Positions 17,420 to 25,812 of a stretch of 64,000 bases of DNA are shown here, piece after piece (within the stretch, counting starts at the first letter, position 1; each line of letters starts with the position of its first letter). Below the pieces are notes generated by a model. It worked only from the letters and a program-made list of their open reading frames with translations, did not search any database and was not told the origin of the DNA. The stretch is from positions 39,161 through 103,160 of the forward strand of contig JAEYRB010000048.1 of NCBI GenBank assembly GCA_023409735.1, in the 5' to 3' direction. A program made the translations under genes and the position numbers. The stretch is from Bacillota bacterium (lineage in GTDB: Bacteria > Bacillota > Clostridia > Acetivibrionales > DTU013).

Positions 17420-18850
17420 TTATTTCATTGTATAAAACACCTTATAAGCATTTAACATAGCATAAAGATCCATTTTACTTATAATTTCAAACGGAGAATG
17501 CATCGATAATACAGCCAATCCGCAGTCCACAACTTCTATTCCAAGGTTGGCATCATACATTGCAATGGTTCCCCCGCCTCCAATATCAACCTTTCCAAGC
17601 TCACCTGTCTGCCATACGATATTATTGTCATCAAACAGCTTTCTTAATTCAGCAAGGAATTCAGCGTTAGCATCACTTGCATCATACTTCCCTCTTGATC
17701 CGGTGTATTTCTGAACTGCTATTCCGCGGCCCAAATACGTTGCGTTATTTTTTTCAAATACGTTATCATAGTTCGGATCAACTGCTGCATTGACATCAGC
17801 AGATAACATTTTTGAGTTAGTAAGGCATGCTCTGAGCTTTAAGCTTGAGTAGTCATCTGTAAGTGATATCAAATTCGCAATAAAGTCCTGCAATACTTGT
17901 GATTGAGCTCCGGTATTACCTGCACTCCCTATTTCCTCTTTATCAGTTAGAAGACATATTGATGTACGCTCAGGAATGTCTTGTGCAAAAATAGCTCTAA
18001 GCGCGGGATAAGCACAAACTCTGTCATCATGTCCGTAAGCACCTATCATGCTTTTATCAAAACCAACATCTCTGGCTTTTTGTGCAGGTACAATTTCGAG
18101 CTCTGCAGACTGAAAGTCTTTTTCTACTATGCCGTAACGCTTATATAAAATACTTAATATGTTAAGCTTTACCTTTTCCTTGACCTTCTCATCTTTATAA
18201 GGCATAGATCCCAAGAGAACATTTAATCCTTCGCCTGTTATAAATTCATTCATTTTCTTTGACATCTGTTCCTGAGCAAGATGCGGAAGAAGATCAGTTA
18301 TAGTAAAAACAGGATCATCATCATTCTCGCCAATTACTATGTTAACCTTAGTTCCATCACCTTTAAATACTACGCCATGTATTGCCAGTGGAAGAGTAAG
18401 CCACTGGTACTTTTTTATTCCGCCGTAATAATGTGTTTTAAAAAGCGCAAAATTAATGTCTTCATAAAGAGGATTCTGTTTCAGATCGAGTCTGGGAGAA
18501 TCTATATGAGCGCCTAAAATGTTGGTTCCTTCAGACAATGGTTGTTTTCCTATTACTGCAAATACAGCTGACTTCTTCTTGTTTATAAAATATACCTTTG
18601 TACCGGGAGCAAGCTTCTTATCCTCCTTTAAAAGCTTTTCAAGAGAAATAAAACCTGCATCCAGTGCTGCTTTCTCAGCATTTGCAGTGAACTCTCTTTC
18701 TGTTTTTGAGGCATCGAGGAATGCTTTGTACTCCTCGCTAAAATCAAAAGCTTTCTTTACATCCTCATCAGTAAATTTGTCCCATACGGTTTCTTGCTTG
18801 AAGGATAACAATTCCTGGAGCTTCTGGCCTTCGGTCTTCACTTCTTCCAT
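17420..18850 (-). CDS. M18 family zinc aminopeptidase
   Basis: A cytoplasmic aminopeptidase of 476 residues, a dodecameric type in known homologues. Metal and catalytic motifs are present: His and Asp in NILGAHIDSPRLDLKQ, the Glu pair in LTDKEEIGSAG, Asp in YGHDDRVCA and a final His in LSMHSPFEI. The ATG at 18850 has AGGAGG eight bases upstream; the frame extends 13 codons further but through that ribosome site. It is separated from mnmA by about 175 bases and a convergent hairpin ends it, so it is likely its own unit. Confidence 0.93.
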   Translation of the reverse strand: MEEVKTEGQKLQELLSFKQETVWDKFTDEDVKKAFDFSEEYKAFLDASKTEREFTANAEKAALDAGFISLEKLLKEDKKLAPGTKVYFINKKKSAVFAVIGKQPLSEGTNILGAHIDSPRLDLKQNPLYEDINFALFKTHYYGGIKKYQWLTLPLAIHGVVFKGDGTKVNIVIGENDDDPVFTITDLLPHLAQEQMSKKMNEFITGEGLNVLLGSMPYKDEKVKEKVKLNILSILYKRYGIVEKDFQSAELEIVPAQKARDVGFDKSMIGAYGHDDRVCAYPALRAIFAQDIPERTSICLLTDKEEIGSAGNTGAQSQVLQDFIANLISLTDDYSSLKLRACLTNSKMLSADVNAAVDPNYDNVFEKNNATYLGRGIAVQKYTGSRGKYDASDANAEFLAELRKLFDDNNIVWQTGELGKVDIGGGGTIAMYDANLGIEVVDCGLAVLSMHSPFEIISKMDLYAMLNAYKVFYTMK

Positions 18851-19026
18851 AATAAGTCCTCCTATAATCAAAAATTTAATATAATACATTATTTAGAAAT
18901 CATTTCATATCAATATTATATACTACAAATTCGACTTTATATCTTAAATTTCAAACTTGCTGCAACTACAGTTTCAGCATAAGTCACCAGCAGCGTTTTA
19001 ATGTGCGTCGAATGTAAGTACTTTTT

Positions 19027-20181
19027 CTAATCTATTACTCCACCACCGACTATGGTATCACCATCATAAAAAACAACAGATTGTCCAGGTGTTACAGCAC
19101 GCTGAGGTTCATCAAAATGAACACATACTCTGTTTTCAGCAAGCGGCTTTATAACTGCATCAGCTTCCCTTGCGGAATACCTTATTTTAGCCTTTACTCT
19201 CATCTCATCAGTTAAATCCGGTATTGATATGTAATTAGTATAGGAGGCTGTAAGGCTATTGGAAAAGACATCAGACTCATCTCCTAATACTACAGAATTA
19301 TCCTCGTGCCGAACAGCGACAACGTAGACAGGCTTACCAAACGATATTCCAAGTCCTTTTCTCTGACCTACCGTATAATTGATGATACCCCTGTGCATAC
19401 CAAGCCTATTCCCTTTTGTATCCACGAAATATCCAGGTTTTATACTTGTATTAGTATTTTCTTGTACATACCGGCTATAGTCGTCATCCTCAATGAAGCA
19501 TATTTCCATGCTGTCGGGCTTTGTTGCCACAGGTAAGCTTAATTTACCTGCTATATTCCTTACCTGCTCCTTCGAATATCCTTCTAATGGAAATATAGCT
19601 CTGGAAAGCTGCTCCTGCGTAAGCCTATAAAGTGCATAGGTCTGATCCTTTGCTGAAGTTGCAGATTTTTTGAGCAGGAACCTTCCGGATGAAGTATCGT
19701 AGGTTATTCGCGCATAGTGCCCTGTTGCGACATGATCAATACCCATTTCCATTGCTTTATTGAGCATTGCGCCGAATTTAAGATGCCTGTTACAGACAAT
19801 ACATGGATTAGGAGTCCTTCCTGCCAAATATTCATTTGTAAAGTAATCTATTACCTCTTTTTTAAAGATATCTGTAAAATCAAATACATAATGCTTGATC
19901 CCAAGCTGCATTGCAACCTTTTGCGCGTCTTCAACAGCTGATGATGAATTAGTTTCATCATCAGCTGTACCAGATACTATATTGGCTGCATTATCTGCAC
20001 CTGATGACAAACTCGCTGCGTCAGTTGTACCCGTTGGATTAGCTATTCTACTCTTGTTATCCTCAGGCTTCAGCTTAAGGGTTGCACCAACGACCTCATA
20101 CCCCTGTTCCAGCAGGACAGCGGCGGCTACTGAGCTATCTACGCCGCCGCTCATGCCTACTAATACTTTACCTTTTGACAT
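19027..20181 (-). CDS. mnmA: tRNA-specific 2-thiouridylase MnmA
   Basis: Thiolates U34 of Lys, Glu and Gln tRNAs, taking sulfur from a cysteine desulfurase. It is 384 residues. The PP-loop SGGVDSS is at 11-17; the catalytic cysteine Cys127 lies in GRTPNPCIVC, and the second in MEICFIEDDDYSRY. VGQRKGLGI and the C-terminal beta-barrel are intact. Unusually, residues 40-84 form an Ala/Ser/Asp/Asn/Thr-rich insert where homologues have a short loop before the conserved V-E-D-A; its DNA holds a perfect 15-bp palindrome. The ribosome site (GAGG) lies within the end of iscU, six bases upstream, so the two are translationally linked. Confidence 0.96.
   Translation of the reverse strand: MSKGKVLVGMSGGVDSSVAAAVLLEQGYEVVGATLKLKPEDNKSRIANPTGTTDAASLSSGADNAANIVSGTADDETNSSSAVEDAQKVAMQLGIKHYVFDFTDIFKKEVIDYFTNEYLAGRTPNPCIVCNRHLKFGAMLNKAMEMGIDHVATGHYARITYDTSSGRFLLKKSATSAKDQTYALYRLTQEQLSRAIFPLEGYSKEQVRNIAGKLSLPVATKPDSMEICFIEDDDYSRYVQENTNTSIKPGYFVDTKGNRLGMHRGIINYTVGQRKGLGISFGKPVYVVAVRHEDNSVVLGDESDVFSNSLTASYTNYISIPDLTDEMRVKAKIRYSAREADAVIKPLAENRVCVHFDEPQRAVTPGQSVVFYDGDTIVGGGVID
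19934..19968 (-). repeat. Perfect 15-bp inverted repeat inside the mnmA insert
   Basis: ACAGCTGATGATGAA (19934-19948) and TTCATCATCAGCTGT (19954-19968) are exact complements around a five-base loop. The palindrome sits within the low-complexity insert and is in frame. Confidence 0.85.
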
Positions 20182-20187
20182 TCTCGT

Positions 20188-20637
20188 TTATTCCTCTTCA
20201 TCTATATCGTGATGTACGTCATCGCATCTTCTGCAGCAGCTTTCACATTGCTCTGAAGAATCATCAATAAGTCCGTTTTTACGTTGATAATCCTCAATTG
20301 CTGATTTGATTGCTTCCTCAGCAAGATTTGAGCAGTGCATTTTAACCGGAGGCAGTCCATCCAGAGCTTCAGCAACTGCCTGATTAGTTATCTTGAGTGC
20401 TTCATCTACAGTTTTGCCCTTTACAAGCTCTGTAGCCATACTGCTTGTAGCAACAGCTGCGCCACAGCCGAAGGTTTTAAATTTTGCGTCAACTATAATA
20501 TCGTTCTCTATTTTCAGGTACATCTTCATTATATCGCCGCATTTTGGATTACCAACCTGGCCAACGCCGTTTGCGTCGTCTATCTCACCAACATTTCTAG
20601 GATTCATAAAATGGTCCATTACTTTTTCACTATACAT
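20188..20637 (-). CDS. iscU: Iron-sulfur cluster assembly scaffold protein IscU/NifU N-terminal type
   Basis: The scaffold on which Fe-S clusters form with sulfur from IscS. It has 149 residues. Cluster-ligand cysteines are Cys33 (GNPKCGDIM), Cys58 (TFGCGAAVA) and Cys102 (KMHCSNLAEEA). After the normal end near residue 125 there is a tail with Cys131, Cys134, Cys135, Cys138, His142 and His143 followed by acidic residues, which looks like an extra metal site. The start at 20637 has GAGGG seven bases upstream; an ATG six codons earlier overlaps that site. It lies between iscS and mnmA. Confidence 0.95.
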   Translation of the reverse strand: MYSEKVMDHFMNPRNVGEIDDANGVGQVGNPKCGDIMKMYLKIENDIIVDAKFKTFGCGAAVATSSMATELVKGKTVDEALKITNQAVAEALDGLPPVKMHCSNLAEEAIKSAIEDYQRKNGLIDDSSEQCESCCRRCDDVHHDIDEEE

Positions 20638-20721
20638 AATACATCCCTCTTTCATCGCTTATCTAAAGTCTTTAATATATTCCTAGCAGCTATCGATCTC
20701 TATATCAGTCTCTTATACAAA

Positions 20722-21906
20722 TTACTTATTTTTTCTCGTATACTCCTCATAAAGTGGAGACATTTCTCTCAGTCTTTGAACTATACCCGGAAGTATTTCT
20801 ACAAGATAGTCTACATCCTCATCATTATTATCCCGACCGAAGGTAATTCTCAGCGAGCCGTGAGCCTTTTCATGCGGAAGTCCTATTGCCAGAAGTACAT
20901 GAGATGGATCGAGAGAGCCTGAGGTACAGGCTGATCCACTTGAAGCAGCTACACCTTTCATATCCAAAAGCAGCAGCAGTGATTCACCCTCAATAAATTC
21001 AAATGAGAAGTTAACATTACCGGGAAGTCTCTTATGCCTGTCTCCATTTAGCTTAACAAAAGGAATTCTTTTTTCTACCTCACCAATTGTCCTATCTCTG
21101 AGTGCAGTAAGCTTATTATTATATTGCTCCATATCCTGCATTGCTAATTCTATTGCCCTCCCAAGTCCTACAATAGCGGGAACATTTTCTGTGCTGGCCC
21201 TTCTGCCTCTTTCCTGAGCACCGCCATGCATAAATGATGTAATCTTTACGCCCTTTCTTACAAAAAGAGCTCCTACACCCTTCGGGCCATAAAATTTATG
21301 ACTTGATAATGAAAGCAGGTCTATGTTCATATCATTAACATTTATAGCTACATTTCCTACGGCCTGTACAGCATCAGTGTGGAAGTATATACCCTTTTCC
21401 TTTGCTATTTTTCCAATTTCAGTAATAGGCTGTATTGTTCCGATCTCGTTGTTTGCAAACATGATCGATATAAGTATTGTGTCGGGTCTTATTGCAGCCT
21501 TTACCTGATCGGCCGTTACTAGACCGTTTTCATCAACCGGAAGATATGTTACATCAAAGCCGTCACTTTCAAGGTACTGGCAGGTGTGAAGTACTGCGTG
21601 ATGTTCAATATTAGTAGTTATTATATGCCTGCCCTTTTGTCTGTTGGCATACGCTACTCCCTTTACAGCCCAGTTATCTGCCTCAGTTCCTGAGCCTGTG
21701 AAAAAGATCTCCTTTGGCTGTGCACCAAGAGCCTTAGCAACCTTTTCTCTGGCTTCCTCTACAGCACTTTTGGTTTCTCTGCCGTAGGAATATATCGTAG
21801 ACGGATTGCCGAATTTCTCACTGAAATACGGCAGCATTGTATCAAGAACTTCCTTTCTGACTGCCGTTGTTGCAGCATGGTCTAAATATATATTTCTTTC
21901 GCTCAT
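20722..21906 (-). CDS. iscS: Cysteine desulfurase IscS/NifS
   Basis: PLP enzyme of 394 residues that takes sulfur from cysteine as a persulfide. NIYLDHAATTAV opens the fold; TGSGTEADNWA, HHAVLHTCQ and the PLP lysine in SLSSHKFYGPKG follow. The persulfide cysteine is in SSGSACTSGSLDPSHVL, the longer-loop group I type. It lies 245 bases after iscR and 84 bases before iscU. A palindrome, GTAATAA-G-TTATTAC (21923-21937), sits just upstream of its AAGGAG ribosome site and might be a second regulatory site. The enzyme presumably serves both IscU and MnmA. Confidence 0.95.
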   Translation of the reverse strand: MSERNIYLDHAATTAVRKEVLDTMLPYFSEKFGNPSTIYSYGRETKSAVEEAREKVAKALGAQPKEIFFTGSGTEADNWAVKGVAYANRQKGRHIITTNIEHHAVLHTCQYLESDGFDVTYLPVDENGLVTADQVKAAIRPDTILISIMFANNEIGTIQPITEIGKIAKEKGIYFHTDAVQAVGNVAINVNDMNIDLLSLSSHKFYGPKGVGALFVRKGVKITSFMHGGAQERGRRASTENVPAIVGLGRAIELAMQDMEQYNNKLTALRDRTIGEVEKRIPFVKLNGDRHKRLPGNVNFSFEFIEGESLLLLLDMKGVAASSGSACTSGSLDPSHVLLAIGLPHEKAHGSLRITFGRDNNDEDVDYLVEILPGIVQRLREMSPLYEEYTRKNK

Positions 21907-22151
21907 ATTTAACAGCTCCTTCGTAATAAGTTATTACATTTATGTTATCTAAATAATACTTTCCACTTTTTGCATTGTAAAAACACATTCTTTAATATTT
22001 ATTTCAAAAATGTTATGTTACATATTGTAAACTCGATATAATGTCATGATGTCCTGCTATTACTTAAATCCGTAATTCTCAAAATTATAACGAGGTTAAA
22101 AATCACATTTCCAACTAGCTAAAATGCTTCGGCGCGGTCCTCGGACTTTTC

Positions 22152-22601
22152 TTATAAGCAGCAGTGGCTGTCTGAATGTTCTCTTCCCTTTCTGAATTCA
22201 TCTGCAAGCTGTTTAAGTGTAATACTGTCTGTAACCTGATCAATGCCGCTTTGTATCATAGCCCATACATTCTTGGTAACAAAGCAGTTATAGCTGCTCT
22301 CACATTTTTCACCGCTTCGGGCTGCACATTTATGCCCAACCAGCGGGCCCTCAAGTGGCCTTAAAATATCGCCAACTGTTATTTTTTCAGCTCCTTCTGC
22401 GAGCTCATAGCCACCCAGTGAACCACGAGCACTTTTTACAAGACCGGCTTTCTTAAGTATGGCAAAAAGCTGCTCAAGATAGTTTTCAGAAAGCCCTTGT
22501 CTTTCAGCTATGCTCTTTAGTGCAACATGTCCCTCTTCGTTATGGACAGCCAGGTCTATCATTGCCTGCAATCCGTATCTGCCCTTTGTAGAAAACTTCA
22601 T
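22152..22601 (-). CDS. iscR: Rrf2 family transcriptional regulator, IscR-like
   Basis: A winged-helix regulator of 149 residues. MKFSTKGRYGLQAMIDLA is the Rrf2 hallmark, and LSENYLEQLFAILKKAGLVKSARGSLGGY is the recognition helix and wing. Three cysteines, Cys92, Cys100 and Cys106 (KCAARSGEKCESSYNC), correspond to the [2Fe-2S] ligands of IscR; spacing is wider than in E. coli. There are two more cysteines at the C-terminus. It should sense Fe-S status and control the downstream iscS-iscU-mnmA genes and itself. The start at 22601 has GGGGGGAG upstream; the longer frame runs through that site. Confidence 0.93.
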   Translation of the reverse strand: MKFSTKGRYGLQAMIDLAVHNEEGHVALKSIAERQGLSENYLEQLFAILKKAGLVKSARGSLGGYELAEGAEKITVGDILRPLEGPLVGHKCAARSGEKCESSYNCFVTKNVWAMIQSGIDQVTDSITLKQLADEFRKGREHSDSHCCL

Positions 22602-22628
22602 TTCATCTCCCCCCAAAAGGAAATCGTT

Positions 22629-22697
22629 TAGGAACAATTCCTAGTAATTTACTTGGTTATTTTATAATAGAATAACACTAGTGTTTGATGCTGTCAA
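22629..22697 (-). promoter_or_regulatory. iscR promoter with two palindromic operator candidates
   Basis: On the - strand, TTGACA (22692-22697) and TATTCT (22669-22674) are 17 bases apart. The spacer holds the perfect palindrome AACACTAGTGTT (22674-22685), overlapping the -10 edge. A second palindrome, TAGGAACAATTCCTA (22629-22643), lies near the expected start of transcription or leader. Either could bind the Rrf2-type repressor. Confidence 0.65.
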
Positions 22698-22808
22698 TAA
22701 AAATATACTTTGATAATATTTAAGAAAAATTTCATTAATAGAAACTGAATAAATGAAGTTATCCAAACAAATGATACATTTAATAAAACTAATTCGGAGG
22801 GATAAAGT

Positions 22809-23372
22809 ATGCAATTAGCATCACATGAAGTTTATGACTTAAATGAACTTACTTTAAGCTGTGTAAATTCAATAACAAATATGGCTTTTTTCATTAACCA
22901 TGTAAAGGATGCAGAGCTTAAATCACTACTTCAGAAGCATTTTCCATATCATGTCAAGGATTATAACACAAAGGTTGAGTATCTAAGCAGGATAAATGGA
23001 GCTAAGACAGGATTACCAATTCCGGAAATTACTAATATTTTGGACAATTACACGCAAGTAGCTACAAATTTAAAATCTGTAAAGCCTAGGACTGATATTC
23101 AGGAATTGGATGACCGTGAAATAGCAACAGCTTATTTATTGACTTTAAAAAGGGCCGGCAGAGAATATGCATGGTCAGCAATGGAAGCGAGTAATCCGGA
23201 AGTACGTTTATTCCTTGAAGATGCATTTAAAATGAGTTCACATCATGCATATGATGTATGGCAATGGATGGTCAAAAAAGGATATTATCCTTTGGAAGCT
23301 GCACCGGCAGAAACTCTGGGAACTATGGCCAGTATGTATAAGGTAGTTGATCAAACAGCAGCTTTACAATAA
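22809..23372 (+). CDS. Spore coat protein, CotF family
   Basis: A 187-residue helical protein of the Coat_F family (ferritin-like four-helix arrangement). Typical elements are MQLASHEVYDLNELTLSCVNSITNM, a central YLSRING helix, DDREIATAYLLTLKRAGREYA, and an EVRLFLEDAFKMSSHHAYDVWQWMVKKGYY helix ending in P-x-x-A. The start follows a strong CGGAGGGATA site. It faces a DUF2935 gene convergently and ends with an intrinsic terminator. This points to an endospore-forming host; expression is likely in the mother cell, though no sigma-E/K promoter can be claimed. Confidence 0.88.
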   Translation: MQLASHEVYDLNELTLSCVNSITNMAFFINHVKDAELKSLLQKHFPYHVKDYNTKVEYLSRINGAKTGLPIPEITNILDNYTQVATNLKSVKPRTDIQELDDREIATAYLLTLKRAGREYAWSAMEASNPEVRLFLEDAFKMSSHHAYDVWQWMVKKGYYPLEAAPAETLGTMASMYKVVDQTAALQ

Positions 23373-23384
23373 GATTAAGTATAA

Positions 23385-23437
23385 CGAGAAGCTGCCCTCT
23401 TGTAGTAAATACTTAGGGGGCAATTTCTCTATTTTTT
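23385..23437 (+). terminator. Rho-independent terminator of the cotF-like gene
   Basis: GAGAAGCTGCCC pairs with GGGCAATTTCTC across a short loop, followed by TATTTTTTAG. It lies directly after the stop codon. Confidence 0.75.
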
Positions 23438-23445
23438 AGATGTTA

Positions 23446-24195
23446 TTATGATGTTATTTTTTTTAAATAGTATTTTTCCTCTCTTATCATATGGTCAGGA
23501 ATTAATGGTTTTAGAGTGCCTAAAACTTTACATTCCAATAGCAATTTCCTTATCCTATCTAGATAACCTATGAACTCCTCCATTTTTTTAATTACTTCTT
23601 CATTAAGTTGTTTTAAAGCTCCGTTGGTAAGACATGTTCTGACAAGCATTTTACTTAGCTCTTCAGCTTTTAGGAATAAGTTATTAAAACCTTTTTCAAA
23701 TTCTTTAGCTACTGTTATAAGTGACTTTTCAATTGGGTCAAGTTCACTAGCTATTGTTGCTGCATGACCTGCTGCATCAGGAAGCCAAATCCTGTGAAGG
23801 CTCAGATTCTCTTCAAATGAATTTACTAAAATATTGCTTTGAATGCTAATAATTGCTTTATAAAACTGCATCGCTTCATTAATCATATGGTTAAAGAATG
23901 TTGGAGGAAGACTTGAATTGAGTTGACACTGTAACGACCTTCTAAGTAAACTTTTTTTGAAATTAATAAAGCTCAGTAGTAAATTCATACTTTGATTTAA
24001 AATAAAGCTTAAATCCATATCATTAACTTCTGATAATTTTTTTGCTTGCTCATGCAATATAAAGAAAGCTTCTTTATAATAGTTGGCATAATAAATTGCG
24101 TTATTTTCGTTATATGATAATGAAGTAACTATAAATTCTCCATGGTCTCTCATTATTCCTGTCCAAAACTTAATTTCATCCAGTGGACTTAACAT
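23446..24195 (-). CDS. DUF2935 family protein (two tandem four-helix domains)
   Basis: A 249-residue all-helical protein. The first domain starts with EIKFWTGIMRDHGEFIVTSL and the second with LHRIWLPDAAGHAATIASEL; both carry the W-x-x-I/L-x-x-x-H-x-x-x-I pattern with possible metal-binding His and Glu residues, as in Clostridium/Bacillus DUF2935 proteins. Function of the family is unproven; a ferritin- or hemerythrin-like role is only a guess. It is convergent with the CotF-like gene. The start follows GGGGGGAA. Confidence 0.82.
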   Translation of the reverse strand: MLSPLDEIKFWTGIMRDHGEFIVTSLSYNENNAIYYANYYKEAFFILHEQAKKLSEVNDMDLSFILNQSMNLLLSFINFKKSLLRRSLQCQLNSSLPPTFFNHMINEAMQFYKAIISIQSNILVNSFEENLSLHRIWLPDAAGHAATIASELDPIEKSLITVAKEFEKGFNNLFLKAEELSKMLVRTCLTNGALKQLNEEVIKKMEEFIGYLDRIRKLLLECKVLGTLKPLIPDHMIREEKYYLKKITS

Positions 24196-24278
24196 AAAAT
24201 TCCCCCCTTGCTTCAGTTACTAATATTCTATGAAAGCAAATATGGCAAGGTTACATAATGTATATTGTTCTGTAGTTA

Positions 24279-24860
24279 TTAAAAAGGCTGCTCCCTTAAT
24301 TTATTGGCTATTTGTCCCCAATCGTTAATAAAAGCCTTATAAAGAATAGGCCTTCTTCTAATTGCAAGAGGGTGATAGCTCACATAGGTCGGCATATTTC
24401 TTACGTAATGCCATGTTCCTCTTGTGCTTTTTACATCCCTTCCAGGGTCTGAAAAGAATGATTTTACAGCCACATCCCCTAAACATAATGCAATTTTAAA
24501 GTTATTTGTCTGTAATTGTTTATCCAGATATCCGAGGCAGGTTTTACGAGCGTTTTCCTTGTTATATTTTCTTATGGGTCTGCACTTTAAGATGTAGGTT
24601 ATATATAAATCCTTCTCATTTATGCCTACAGATCTGGCAGCAAACTGAAGCGTCTGTCTCGTACCGCAAACAAAAGCATTTCCATTCTTATCTTCTCTAC
24701 AACCAGGGTTGTCCAAGATTACTACGATATCAGCCTTTGGGTTGCCTTCCCCACAAATAATTCGGGTCCTCTGTTTATGCAATTCACATTGGGTGCAGCC
24801 CTTAGCACAATCTGGTAGCTGATCTTCAGACCATATTGCTGACGAAAAGTCTTGTTCCAT
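24279..24860 (-). CDS. Uracil-DNA glycosylase family 4-like Fe-S protein with altered motifs
   Basis: A 193-residue protein of the UDG superfamily. Four cysteines, Cys22, Cys25, Cys93 and Cys108 (CTQC, LKCRP, KTCLGYL), match the [4Fe-4S] ligands of family 4 UDGs, and KCRP plus LCLGDVAVKSFF fit the family core. Motif A, usually G-E-A-P-G-x-x-E-D-x-x-G-x-P-F-V, reads ILDNPGCREDKNGNAFV; motif B, usually H-P-S/A, reads SYHPLAIRRRP. Loss of the first Gly-Glu-Ala and of Ser after H-P means base specificity or even activity is uncertain. The start follows AGGTG. It is flanked by unrelated genes. Confidence 0.8.
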   Translation of the reverse strand: MEQDFSSAIWSEDQLPDCAKGCTQCELHKQRTRIICGEGNPKADIVVILDNPGCREDKNGNAFVCGTRQTLQFAARSVGINEKDLYITYILKCRPIRKYNKENARKTCLGYLDKQLQTNNFKIALCLGDVAVKSFFSDPGRDVKSTRGTWHYVRNMPTYVSYHPLAIRRRPILYKAFINDWGQIANKLREQPF

Positions 24861-25026
24861 ATTCTAAAGCACCTATCATATAAGTTTCTGTGTTTATCAA
24901 TTCTATAAGCCCATTTCGGTTATTATTTCTTTCATACTAATACAATTACATATCTTTCTTTTATTTATGCATATGCTATAATTAATTGTTATAATTTACC
25001 TATATGGAGAGACATGCATACGCTTC

Positions 25027-25695
25027 ATGGTCACTGGAAAAATTGAAAAAAATTTAGATAGCATAGTGATATCCAGCTCGGAAAGCATGAGCGTTTCAGA
25101 CAATTTATCCTTGCTGTCTGGACTTTTCAGGAGGTGTGAGTATTATATGAAAAATCATAAGATAGTATTATCAGTAGCGGCAGTCTTGCTAGCGGCCATT
25201 ATTTTACTGTGGATCAACAACTATAGGCTGATAATCGCTATAAATGGTCTTAATAGCAGAGATATTTTGTACTCGGGTATAGATGACATTGGGAGTGAGT
25301 ATAGGGTTATAGAAACAGCCTCCAATAGTAACAATGTAGCACTTGCATACCTGAGTAAGAATAAATTGGGAATATGGTCGCTATCTTCATCTGCATTCTA
25401 TGATAAATCAACAGGACAGCTTGCATGTATAGGCTGGATGAAACAAGCCGGGATAAAAAGATTCTCTTCAGCTGATGATCCAATACTTGAAATAGAATGG
25501 CATCGTATTTATTATGGTGAAAATGCAATTAAAACAATAAGCTTCCTGCCAGGTCAAATACCTGATAATATTGCTGTGAATGTACAGCAGGCAGGAAATC
25601 GGTATAGTATTCACCTGATTTCTTACGAAAGCCCTGATAAACTAAATAGCATCGATATGAAGGAAATATTGAAGAAAGCCGGCTGCATAAGCTAG
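25027..25695 (+). CDS. Hypothetical single-pass membrane protein
   Basis: A 222-residue protein I do not recognise. Residues 1-40 are polar and Ser-rich; a membrane segment follows near residues 45-65 (IVLSVAAVLLAAIILLW); the remaining 155 residues look like a folded extracytoplasmic domain with mixed strands (DIGSEYRVIETASNSNNVAL, IWSLSSSAFYDKSTGQLA, YGENAIKTISFLPGQ). No catalytic motif is seen. The start is supported only by GGAGAG about 17 bases upstream, so a different start is possible. It is transcribed away from the UDG-like gene. Confidence 0.65.
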   Translation: MVTGKIEKNLDSIVISSSESMSVSDNLSLLSGLFRRCEYYMKNHKIVLSVAAVLLAAIILLWINNYRLIIAINGLNSRDILYSGIDDIGSEYRVIETASNSNNVALAYLSKNKLGIWSLSSSAFYDKSTGQLACIGWMKQAGIKRFSSADDPILEIEWHRIYYGENAIKTISFLPGQIPDNIAVNVQQAGNRYSIHLISYESPDKLNSIDMKEILKKAGCIS

Positions 25696-25812
25696 AGTTC
25701 AACCCGATGAAAGCTTGCATAAGGTTGGATGAACACGCGGCAGTATGAGTGGCAGCCACATTATACTACCGGAGGTGTCTATTTATTAGACGTCAATTCA
25801 TATTTTGTTTAT

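Noticed and set aside
20335..20922. 195-codon + strand frame over iscU and its upstream region
   Set aside because: It is antisense to a certain gene, has no ribosome site and an AT-driven hydrophobic composition.
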